Positions 51,601 through 61,500 of a DNA stretch of 64,000 bases are shown one piece after another; within the stretch, counting starts at the first letter, position 1, and each line of letters opens with the position of its first letter. The translations under genes were made by a program, and so were the position numbers. The stretch is from Brachypterus glaber (lineage: Eukaryota > Arthropoda > Insecta > Coleoptera > Kateretidae). The DNA is taken from NCBI GenBank assembly GCA_958510825.1, contig OY294051.1, forward strand, positions 3,410,001-3,474,000. The letters are read 5' to 3'. The notes under the pieces are model-generated. The model did not search any database and was not told the DNA's origin. It was given only the letters and a program-made list of their open reading frames with translations.

Positions 51601-54600
51601 ACATGATGAAATCTACCGTATGCTTTGTTTGAAGCGTGAACCAACTACGGTGAGGGGCTGGTGGGGAGTGACTATTGTTTACACGTAAAGAGAAAGAAAG
51701 AATGTGTAAACTCACAATCTAATGTCGTAAACTTTGTCAAGCAATACAGTGTTGCCGGTTGCAACACCTGCTTTAGATATTTTATTGTAAATTTTAAGCA
51801 ATATTAGTTTTATTTGAGATTTATATGAACTAGTAGTTTAATTTTAATAAATTTAATTATATTACATTATCAAACATAATTATAGTGTCGTAGTATAGTA
51901 GTTTTTTAAAATTTTAATGTAGGTATAAAGATTTATCATAATGATAAAGTTAAAATTACGCAACATCGCTCTGGTCACCAGAAGGTCAAAACTAGCGATA
52001 CTGATGTTTACACCAGAAGCAGTATCGCGTACGTTTGTGTAAACAAACAAACAAAAAGATGACACCTTCATAAACATTGGTCTGAAATAACTTCTTGAGG
52101 TAAAAGTTCTTTGATCTACCTACATATTGAAGTAAAGGTTTTTCTTGCCCAAGTCAGAGTCAGGCACTTCTTTTTGACCACCAAATCGCACACGTATCCG
52201 CTGATTATCGAGAAAATCCACATCACCAAATACGGCAAACTAGCCATAAACCCGTTTGATTGCACGTCAAAATGTAAAACGGCCCTAAAATATTTGGGTA
52301 GGTCACTGACCATGGTGTACAGGCCCCAGTCGTGGCCCACTTGGGCCGATGTCATCGCCCATACGGGCAGCGAAGTCAAAATCTTCTTCCATGGGGTTTT
52401 CATTCTTTTTCCATGGGCGCTAACTAAAAAAATATTGGTATTACAAAATTTTGCAAATAAATATCATGAGTAGATAAGCATAACCATAAAACATATCGTA
52501 TAATGCTGCGCACAACACATATAGGGTCACATCAAGCCAATCACCGCACACGCCTACCTGGAATTAACTTTAGCCCAAAAGAGCTCTCAATTTTTAGTTT
52601 TAACTTTTTTTACTTGTCTTACGATTATTTTAAGACCAAACTTGAAAAAAATCGTAAGATCACTTTTTAAGAATACCCCATACACTTGACTATAAGGGCA
52701 TATCCACAGCCTCGCATAAGAACGTAATACATAACAATGCGATGCCGTGATTGACTTGATATGCCGCCATGTATCTTGTAAGCCAAACACGGCACCGTAT
52801 TCTTATGTTTTATGTTCTTATGCAAGCTTCTGGATATGCCTTAAGGCGGCATAGTAAGGGACGCGGCCCGTTTTACACCACAGAGCGCATAAATAGCATA
52901 ATTATGCATAAATCTTAGTGTATCAAAAAATTTAACAGATGCCGGTACTGTTTTCCTGGAAAGAGCCTATCCAAAGACTCGCATAACAAGTATAGTACAT
53001 AAGAATTCGAAGCCAGGATTGGCTTGATGTGTCACGTATCTTGTAATGGTTGTTACGCGAGCCTCTGGATAGGCCTTAAGTTGTAATTGTAACCTACAAA
53101 TTTGACGTTTTCCTTGTATTCAATATAATATACGTTTATACAATATGTAGAATATGCTAATTTAGTGTGAGTGTATGAAGGATAAACCAAAAAAGTACCT
53201 TTTTCAATACCATACAAAATAACATAAAGTATAACCATTTTTTTATGTAACTTTCTCTTCTTCTATTAGCTTTAACGACCGTCAATCACAATATTTTATA
53301 TGTTAAAAGGTACGAGTTTTTAACCAATGATGTAGCTTAAAATCGCGGGAATTTTAAACTACTATCTTGCATAATTGGACGGACTATTATAGTCCGTCCT
53401 ATAATAGGTAGTGTTGTTTTTTTTTGAATGTTGGCAATATTATCGGTACTTATTTAACCCAAATAATTTTTTGGTATATATTTTATATGCTTAGGGGGCA
53501 CAATTGAGACAGGGGGACAAGGGGGGAAATTTTTTGAAAGAGAAAGGGGGTCGTGTGATTCATCATTTTAAAGCTTATAAATTTCTCTAATTGTTCATAT
53601 ATTGTTTATTATTTCGGAGCAATTTTTGGGGGTTATTTTAAAGCCCAAAAAACAGGAATTTTCGTCAAAATATCTTTAAAAAAATCAAACATTTTTTGAA
53701 AAATGGTTTTTTTCATGATGCAAATATATCAATTATACTTTTAAACTAATTTTAAATGATATAAATAAAATTTTACAAAAAAATCTTAAAAACTCGCATT
53801 TAGCACAAAAAAATGAAAAACGAAAACCTTAAAAAATGGTTAAAAAAATTAAAAAACTATAAAGTCGAATAGAGAATTTTATAAGCTTTAAAATGATGTA
53901 TCACACGACACCTCTTTCCATTTAAAAAATTCTCCCCTTGCCCTGTCTCCATTATCCCCTAAGCATATCAAATATATATTAAAAGATTATTTGAGTTATG
54001 TTATTTAGATGTTTTAAATTTTAAGTTGATATCTTAAGCCGTTCAAAAGTGAAAGGGGGCGGACTTTTGACACGCTCTGTAACCATGTAATACCTAGTTC
54101 TTTCTCCAGAAATTCCCTTTCCTTGTCCGAAATATACGGATGGGTGGACGGTTCGGAAAAACACAGAATAATCCAAAAAATATACCATAAAAGACCCATT
54201 CCACCAAACAGGTAGAACACAGACGCCCAGTGTCCTGTCGCCCTTATGAGGGCGCCACTTACGGCGTTGCTCAAAACGGTGCCCATTTGGGCTCCTGCGA
54301 AGCAGATGCTGCCGATGGTGCCTCGTTCCGAGACTGGGACCCATTTTGCTATCAGGAGGCTGAGGGCGGGAAAAATGGGACCCTACAAAAGATTAATAGT
54401 TATTAAATATTAAGTCCAAACCACACAGGACCACAACAAAAATAAAGTTAGTTTTTTTTTAAACCAAACTATATTTTTTCTACGTATTTTTGGGCGCTGA
54501 AAACGAATGGGCGATGGAAAAAAAAAATGATAATAAATTTTTTGTGCACTTTTATTTAATGTTCCCCCAACCGATTTTGCTTAAATGCGAACTTTGTCCA

Positions 54601-56538
54601 AGATAATATAAAAATACATCTGCATGCCAAATTTCAAGCCGCTAGCTCAACGCCTTCTTAAGTTATTGTGGATACAGACATACCGACAGACAGACAGACC
54701 GACAGACATAATTTTTGTTTGTTGTTTTGATTTGTCTTGACGTTTCAGGAAAAGATAATGAATTGATTTTTTTCTATCAAAATACTTTCTTTTATGAGAA
54801 AGTAAAAATGTTAGCGATTTACCTGTGCCAACCCTATAAAAACCCTAAGTACAACCACTATTCTCCAATCTCCTTTCGTGTATATTATAATCACAGGAGT
54901 GACCAGCGTGAGCACGGCTGGAAACAAAATTCCAAAACCCAGAACGTGTTTACCTCCAAATCTTTCGGCCAGCAGTCCACCTGGGATGTGGGTCGCTAGG
55001 TACCCGATGTAGAAGGCTCCCAGGATCCAGCCTTGAGCGTCTTCGTCCCATTTGTATTGCGCGTTTTTGTTCTAAAATAATATATTGATTTATTATTATT
55101 ATTATTTGAAATAAAACCCGACAGGTCCACCTCTTCCTCCGATGACCGAGGCGACGTGCGGGGAAATTGCGGCAACTGCTCCACGTCCGTGGAGTAAGAC
55201 TCTACCGTGACCGGTTATCGTGTGCTCTGAGTAAATTGAGAGACGCAAGGATTACTGCTTTCTGCATGCGACCAGACAGAATTTCGGCTGAGTCGCGACA
55301 TGACGGTATGGTTTTGAGGTTAGAGAGAAAGCTGTCATTTATACGACCAAGGGATCCAACAATAAGCACCACCAGTTTTATAGAGTGGTCTGGATACAGT
55401 CTACGGAGTTGAAAAAGAAGATCCTGATATTTTGTCCGCTTATTATTATTATTATTACAAAAAGGCAGAGGCATTAATGCATATTATGCCCAAGTATTAT
55501 CACAAATATAAATAGATAATATGAAATATAAAAATTGAAACATTTAATATAAAATAAAAGTTTGATGTCTACCATCATAACGATTTTTAAAAGAATTTAC
55601 TGATGAGGAGGAGATAGTTGATTCAGTTAGAGAGTTCCAGGAGCTAAAGACACGATTAGGTAGAAAATATTGCTTGATAGTGGTAAAAAAAAGTTCACTT
55701 GGAAGTTTTAAGGTGTGACCACGTCTGGTACTGTCCAAATTACGAGTAAAAAGTTCATTTAAATCCACTGAAAAGTCACAATTTAAGATACGATAAGTGT
55801 AGATAAGGTCCCCACGGCTTCTTCTTTCGAAAAGGCGGGGTAAACCAAGCCGTAAGAGTCTTTGATCATAATCGAGGTGCCTTAATGAAGAAACAATTCT
55901 TGTGGCGCGATGCACATTTTCAATTAGTTTGATGTCTTTAATGTTTGTTTTTAACCTCGTACTATTCTACTTAATTAAGCATCCCCTAAGTCCAGGACTT
56001 GTGTGGGCTAGTAGTAGAGGGAACCACCGGCTTTAATTGACTTTCGAACCAATATATCTAGGGAGTACGCCTTCGCCAAATTTCAATTATTAATTAACTG
56101 AAAAAGGCAATCGGCGCCAGTGAGGTAATGTAATACGGATTCCACACTACAACTGCATACTCCATTAATGGCCGTATATATGGTTCTAAGAACTAAGTAA
56201 AAAAAAACTCCTGGTAGCCTGAAAGTCGACTAGCGACATCTACATTTTACACCACAAAGCTGATCGCGTTTCTGTTAGTAAATAAACAAACAAAAAGATG
56301 ACACATTCATAAACATTGGTCTGAAATTACTTCTTTAGGTAAAAGTTCTTTGGGATTACCTTAACTGATGCCTTATAGCTCTTAACGTTTTCCGGACACG
56401 TGTTCTGTGATGTGTCTTTTTTCGTGGAGATAACCATTTCTGTTATGGCAACTGAGAGAGCAACTCGCATTGTCAGGGCGTTTAATACGCACAGGCTGCC
56501 CATGATGCCCAGGATGTACCTCTGCGGTATACAAATCA
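48676..56538 (-). CDS. SLC17-family MFS transporter (putative inorganic phosphate cotransporter), gene 1; first exon not resolved
   Basis: Major facilitator protein of the SLC17 type (phosphate cotransporter/sialin/vesicular glutamate group). Exons in transcript order: 56538-56360, 55071-54823, 54382-54094, 52423-52124, 50439-50201, 48813-48676. They give 464 residues in frame, close to the full 470-500 of the family. Seen: first membrane segment with MRVALSVAITEMV; QGWILGAFYIGYLATHIPGG; the MFS motif RVFIGLAQGPIFPAL; AKWVPVSERGTIGS; HPYISDKEREFLEKELG before the central loop; GHDWGLYTMVSDLPKY; NFAGTIMAVANGIGSITG; and a final exon ending in an acidic tail. Exon 1 as listed begins two bases into a codon, so a short upstream exon is needed. 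It may only supply an A to make ATG at the junction, or be a leader near 57185-57218 (weak GTATCA donor). AATAAA follows the stop at 48540-48535. hAT-like MITEs abut two donors. Confidence 0.88.
49570..50125. mobile_element. CATCGGCAC repeat family, copy 4 (diverged)
   Basis: More diverged copy starting CATCGGCACTCTTAAAGAGT, without the end block of the other copies. It lies in the SLC17 intron between 48813 and 50201 and stops 76 bases short of the exon. Confidence 0.75.
50530..51232. repeat. About 700-bp fold-back element
   Basis: Arms of about 300 bases pair: CCGCACACCAATGTTCACCA with TGGTGAACATTGGCGTGCGG, and GAACGATCGACCGACCGAC with GTCGGTCGGTCGATCGGTC. It lies in the 50439-52124 intron of the SLC17 gene, 91 bases upstream of the exon start. 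Confidence 0.85.
51576..52113. mobile_element. hAT-like non-autonomous element, copy 2, at a splice donor
   Basis: Same family as 1593-2141: same inverted ends, 538 bp, with an 8-bp target duplication ATCTACCT at 51568-51575 and 52114-52121. The right-hand duplication occupies intron positions +3 to +10 behind the SLC17 exon that ends (minus strand) at 52124. The element therefore starts 10 bases after the exon and the duplication contains most of the donor (GTAGGTAGAT). Confidence 0.88.
52692..53079. mobile_element. TAAGGGCATATCC MITE family: copies at 52692-52844 and 52961-53079
   Basis: Two copies of an inverted-repeat element about 120-153 bp long. Ends read TAAGGGCATATCCACAG...CTCGCAT and ATGCAAGCTTCTGGATATGCCTTAA; the inside pairs as GCGATGCCGTGATTG with CAAACACGGCACCGTATTC. 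Both lie in the 52423-54094 intron of the SLC17 gene. Further copies are at 56577-56725 and 59904-60055. Confidence 0.8.
53440..54000. repeat. About 560-bp inverted-repeat element
   Basis: Arms ATATGCTTAGGGGGCACAAT, GAGACAGGGGGACAAGGGG and GTCGTGTGATTCATCATTTT find complements at 53870-53980. It ends 94 bases before the SLC17 exon end at 54094. A relative lies at 61575-62537. Confidence 0.78.
55088..55474 (-). mobile_element. Probable fragment of a second non-LTR element (KYQDL-type C-terminal segment)
   Basis: A minus-strand frame (55474-55202) contains TKYQDLLFQLRRLYPD followed by a VGSL segment. This resembles the short conserved segment (KYQDL...VGALG) found after the reverse transcriptase in several invertebrate LINE proteins. 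It is bounded by (TTA)n runs at about 55091-55107 and 55443-55457. That bracketing suggests a separately inserted 3'-end copy next to the fragment at 55544-55930. No start, no catalytic residues and no full domain are present. The assignment rests on a short motif only. Confidence 0.4.
55544..55930 (-). mobile_element. 3' fragment of a non-LTR retrotransposon (C-terminal end of reverse transcriptase ORF)
   Basis: Minus-strand open frame of 123 codons. It resembles the extreme C-terminus of jockey/CR1-type ORF2 proteins: HRATRIVSSLRHLDYDQRL, RGDLIYTYRIL, then RVFSSWNSL and a short tail. This is the part that follows the thumb in related elements. No catalytic motifs remain. It lies in the first mapped intron of the SLC17 gene at 48676-56538, in the same orientation as the gene. 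Both this stretch and the next fragment are flanked by TTA-type simple repeats. Confidence 0.65.
55945..56128 (-). mobile_element. Second copy of the SINE body, tRNA head missing
   Basis: This stretch matches the body of the SINE at 10906-11155 closely (shared blocks such as GTCCAGGACTTGTGTGGGCT and GGGAACCACCGGCTT). It stops inside the B-box region (GGCGCCAGTGAG), so the promoter head is lost. It lies in the intron between 55071 and 56360 of the SLC17 gene. Confidence 0.7.
56214..56352. mobile_element. hAT-like non-autonomous element, copy 3, truncated, at a splice donor
   Basis: Right-hand 139 bp of the same family, ending in the usual inverted repeat (slightly changed: TCTTTAGGTAAAAGTTCTTTG). 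The left end is lost, so no duplication pair can be read. It ends 7 bases beyond the donor of the SLC17 exon that ends (minus) at 56360. The expected 8-bp target there (GGATTACC) would cover the exon's last base and the donor. Confidence 0.78.
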
Positions 56539-56576
56539 CTAAAAAATTTAATTGTTTTTTATTTTTAGTCAGTTGT

Positions 56577-56725
56577 TAAGGGCATATCCACAGTCTCGCA
56601 TAACAAAATAGTACATAATGCTATGCCGTGATTGGCATGATGTGCCGCCATGTATCTTGTAAGCCAATCACGGCATCGCATTCTTATGTTTTATGTTCTT
56701 ATGCAAGTTTCTGGATAGGCCTTAA
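56577..56725. mobile_element. TAAGGGCATATCC MITE family, copy 3
   Basis: A 149-bp copy, 39 bases upstream (on the minus strand) of the SLC17 exon beginning at 56538. It ends GGATAGGCCTTAA. Confidence 0.8.
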
Positions 56726-58521
56726 TTATTCAAGCCATAAACCAAATATTCAATACATTTTTTACAAACATTGGTGATTTGTTTAAGTAATTTTATCGGT
56801 TTTTTTATCGATCGCTATAATTTGGTTTGCTATGAATCTGGTCAAATCCGCCATATTGGCACGGTGTGTATTGATGGTTGTATGATGTGTGGACCCTATT
56901 CTAACGATATCCAGTGTTAGTGAGCGAATACAAAGTCATTAAACTCAAAATTTGTTCAGACTCAGTGTGTCTTGTGAAACCCTAATTAGGTATTAGATAT
57001 TAATTTATTGTTTATAAAAAGAACAAATTTAATATGCTTATATATTTTTTCTTAATTAATGGAGGGATCCTAGTAAAAGCATCAGATTATTTGGGGCTCT
57101 TCATCATGGAGATTCCATGACTCACCATGTATTTTCGTTAAATTAATTATATTAAATATAAATAAATAGCTTACTTTTTGATACTCTCAATCGCCATCCT
57201 TTTAGCATTGTTGCTCATTACTTATATAATTAAATTTTTAAAATCAAATTTCTTCATTTAACTTATTTTTATTTTTTTACATTTTCATTGACTGGCATGT
57301 CAGTTTTTTACATTTTTGACTGACGCGTCAGTCAAATTTCATGACGCTGTTACGTCAATTTCACTGGAGCACTCCATCTAGCGGAGACTTTAGCCGCCGT
57401 CGCTTAATGCCGCCTAAGCCCTGTTGGATGTCCAAAAAGGAAAAGCGAATTTCATCAATGGAACATAAGTTTGTCTTACGAGCCGATAGGCGAGTATGAC
57501 GGTCCCACGAGCGCGGAATGACTATTCCATACGTGTTGTAGACTATACTTTTTCTTCGACTGCAAATATGAAACATTGTATGGCTTTAAACTGCAGACAA
57601 GGTTAAAAACAATGTTTTTTGTGACTCAACATTGTAAATGCAACAAAACGCATATTTTTAAATAAAGCAATTAATGTTATTTAATAATTTTATCAAATCA
57701 GTACTCAAAAAATATTTTTATTTAATTTTAGCACATATTTACAAATTATAATGCAAAAATTGAAGGTTATGTCAGATTGTTGTGACAGATATCAGGTTTA
57801 AATATTTAACAATAGATGGAGCAGTTTTAATTGTTTGAACAAAATTGATAAAAAACTGGTCAAATATTAAGACAAACTAATAAACTTTATGTAATATTAA
57901 CGCAAAATTTTAAATTGCATTAAATTATTCAATATTTCATGATAAAATATATATATATTTTTGCTAATTTTGCTACAGTGTTCTTTACTTTTATAGACAA
58001 GAGATGGCACTACATATGCTCATTCTAACACTTGATACGGAATATTCATACCGTATCTAGAGCTAGAATAGATTCATTCTAAAGCAGTCGTAGAAAAAGC
58101 AATAACTTGACTAACTATTCTGCGCTATAATATTTATTGTATTACATTTACCAAAAAAATATAAACACTTTTTTTTCTGTTTGGCGACAAAGTGCGTCGT
58201 ACGACTCTAAATTTCACTTGTTGAGTTGTTACTTTGTCTATTGTTTTGGTAATTAGCCTTTTGGGTTTCTGAAAGTTTTCGTCTGAACAAAAAACCTAAA
58301 CGCCGCTATACGAATAGTAACTCTACCTGACAAAGTAAGGCCAACTTATACCGTATCCCAGCACTTTATTTTTTTACGTTTATTATTTTGTTGTTTTTTG
58401 TTGGCGCAGTCGGTAGTTCAATAAATAAAAAAATTCAATAGATTTTTTTTTATTTTTAATAAAAAAGTATTATGTTTCATGTCACTAGATTTTATAAATC
58501 AATTGCCCAAAAATAATAATA
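56726..58521. other. Stretch between the two SLC17 genes; should hold the first gene's promoter and first exon
   Basis: The second SLC17 gene ends at 58522 and the first gene's first mapped exon begins at 56538, so the start of transcription should lie here. A candidate leader codon set starts at 57218 on the minus strand (MSNNAKRMAIE), but its good donor (GTAAGC at 57174) is in the wrong phase and the in-phase one (GTATCA at 57184) is weak. No clear core promoter was recognised. Confidence 0.4.
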
Positions 58522-61500
58522 TTATGTAGGCTGGTTTGCCGGTCCAGCTTTTGGAGGTTTTTGAGGTTTTTCGTTTTCTGGATTATTCCACCATTGTTCC
58601 TCGCCACTGGCGAAAATGATGTAAATGATATTTGTTACATTAAATATTGCAAAAGCTATCCAAAATACTATTCTCCATTCCTTTACAGTGTGCTGTAATA
58701 AAAATAATATTCTTATAATTAGTCCTTCGATCAAGGTATTCATTTACCAGGTGCTCACAAAAATTAGCAAAAAACTAATTTTTAAAGTAAATAAACACTT
58801 AAAACTTTATAGTATTATTAATTTGAGCCATTTCGCCTCAATGATTATTTATACCGATAACAAATCTAAAACAGAAAATAAAATTAAAATGTTCTTATCA
58901 GGCGCACCTATTTCTAGATTCTAATTTTTGCGAGCCCCCGATAAATGAATACTTCGATCCGAGCTCTAATTAAAATAGTACACATCGCCAAAATTATTGC
59001 CCCCCAATGGAGCTCTCTACAACTAGAATTATGAAACAAAAGACGTCTACCCTTTCTCTATCTCATTTGTGCTACACTTTCCAGCCAAGCAAATAAATAA
59101 TGTATTTGTTTTTCATACACACAGTATTTATTTGGTTGGCCGGAAAGTGTAGCACTTAGCGGCACGAACGAACATAGCTAATGTAAATCTGTAGAATAAG
59201 ATAATTCTACTAAAATTTAGATGGCGCCAGTAATTTCTTTAATAAAAATAATAGTTACACTTTTCGCCCGGCCAAGTAAATATTGTATTTGTTCAACAGA
59301 GAACAAATACAGAATTTGTTTGGTTGGGTGGAAGTGGGAGTGTATGTATGTCTTCTATCCTTTTTGGGTAGAACTTTTGTCCCTTTCTAATCTAACGGGA
59401 GAAATCGCCATTAATTTGAAACGTAAACAAAAATTATTCTAACAAAAATGGGGGTTCAATTCTGCATTTTATTGATAGATAGATAGATAGATAGATAGAT
59501 TTATTGTCATACGGGGACCTAACAAATAGGTATTTTATACCTGACAGTTTAATTTAACGTATAATTTTGTTTATTTGGCTATAACTTTTTTTTTCTTAAA
59601 AACTTCTTCCTGACATTTTCTTCAAAAATTTCCTTGTACAGCTTTAAATTTTTTCATTCTGTGTTCTTGAAATTTACTTCTTTATAGTTTTTAAGAGTTT
59701 ATAAGTTATATTTTACCATATTCTTGGAAATGTTGATTAAATTTTACAGATATTTTGACATTACATTGAAACGCTTTATCACATGTAAGGTTATTTTCAT
59801 AAAATAAGTACACGGCCAGGAACTAAATTTAAAAAATTGCATCAATTAATTCTTATCGAAAAAAATCAGACTCGTCACAAAATGTGAGAAACAAAGATGT
59901 TGATAAGGGCATGTCCACAGGCTCGCTTAACAACATAGTACACAACAATGCGATGCAGTGATTGGCTTAATGTGCCGCTATGTATCTTGTAAGCCAGTCA
60001 CGGCATCGCATTCTTATGTTTTATATTCTTATGCAAGCTTCTGGATATGCCTTTAAGTAAGTACGGCAGTGCATGATTTTACACACAGCATACTTTCGGG
60101 CTTTGAATTGAATTTTGGCGATGTGTGTATAAAGTATAAACATTAAACTGACATTGGGAGCCACCAGCGCAACCACAAACGGTGTAGCAATTCCCGTTAA
60201 TGCACCAACCGCGTTCGTAATCGCCATGATGGTACCGGAATAGTTGGGCGCCAGATCCAAGGCGTTCACTCGCATTCCGCAGTAATAGGGTCCCATGAAA
60301 CCCATGCCGATGGAGAACAGCACCATCGTCTTGATTTGGTGGCAACCCATGTAAGAGGCTAGCACTAGGAACACAGACGGGAAGAAAGACGCTGAAACAG
60401 ACGGAGAAAACAGTTAATTTATGGGGAGATTTATGGCCAGGGCAGGAAGGCACGTTTTTTAGAAAAGTCCACGCACGCGTCTTTTATAGAAAAAATTTAA
60501 CACCATACAAAAAATGCGGATCATGACATTAGTTTAAGCTCATATATTTGCAAGATAATTACCATTCATGACATTTGAAACCATCATTTTAACAATAAAT
60601 AATATTTGTTTATACACTTATATCTGTGAGACAACTTTTAAGTTATATCGAAAAGGGTTACCGAAAAGGGTCCGATCTAATGTAGAACAAACTGGACTTT
60701 GCCGAAGCAAATCTCGTGAAGCCAGAATGTATTTGCGCTATAATTAAAGCAATATTATTTTAAAAAATTTAACACCATATAAAATATGCGGATCATGACA
60801 ACTCATAATAAACAAAAAGCGAGTATTGTTTTTTTTACGGTTGTATTTTTCACTTGTGGAATTTACTTTTACTATAAAAACCTTAAACAAATACTTAAAA
60901 AAAAAATAGAAAAAAAAAACAATTCGTTGTGTCCTTAAAAACCTATTGTACAGAATTTGCCAAAAAATCCTAATGAGTGATTACCTATTGTAGTAAATAG
61001 CTTTCTCGCAAATGTCACAGTAATTTTTTTCTTGGTTATCAGGAGATCGCATAAATATCCGCTGAGCATGGACATGATCCACATGAGTAAATAGGGCAAG
61101 GACGACCATAATCCATTTTCCTCTACGTTAAATTTTAAAACGTCCTTCAAATATTTGGGAAGATCGCTCACCATGGTGTAGAAGCCCCAATCGTGGCCTA
61201 TTTGGGAGAAGGTCAGAGCCCAAATGGGCACCGAAGTGAATATGGCTTTCCAGGGCTTTTTTAGAGAATGAGCGGCGGTTACGTTTCCTAAAAAAATGCA
61301 TTGTCAGTGGGTATGGAGTTATTCTAATATAAAGTGCGGCACACGGGTCTGTGACAGTCAAACAAGTGCGGCAGGAAATTACATACTGAACGATTTTGTA
61401 AATATCCCAGGAAACCAGATGACGTCCTTGACGTACTTTTGACGTCACTTTTAAGTTATATTTATGATCATTCTTACGACGCATATCAGAGGTTGACAAG

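Noticed and set aside
52119..52124. Alternative donor TGTAG|GTAGAT for the SLC17 exon
   Set aside because: It gives the wrong phase for the next exon (50439); AATAT|GTAGGT keeps the frame and matches the phase in the paralogue.
57174..57218. Leader MSNNAKRMAIESIKK with a strong GTAAGC donor as first exon of the SLC17 gene
   Set aside because: It ends in phase 2, while the exon at 56538 needs phase 1; kept only as an unresolved candidate with a weaker donor.
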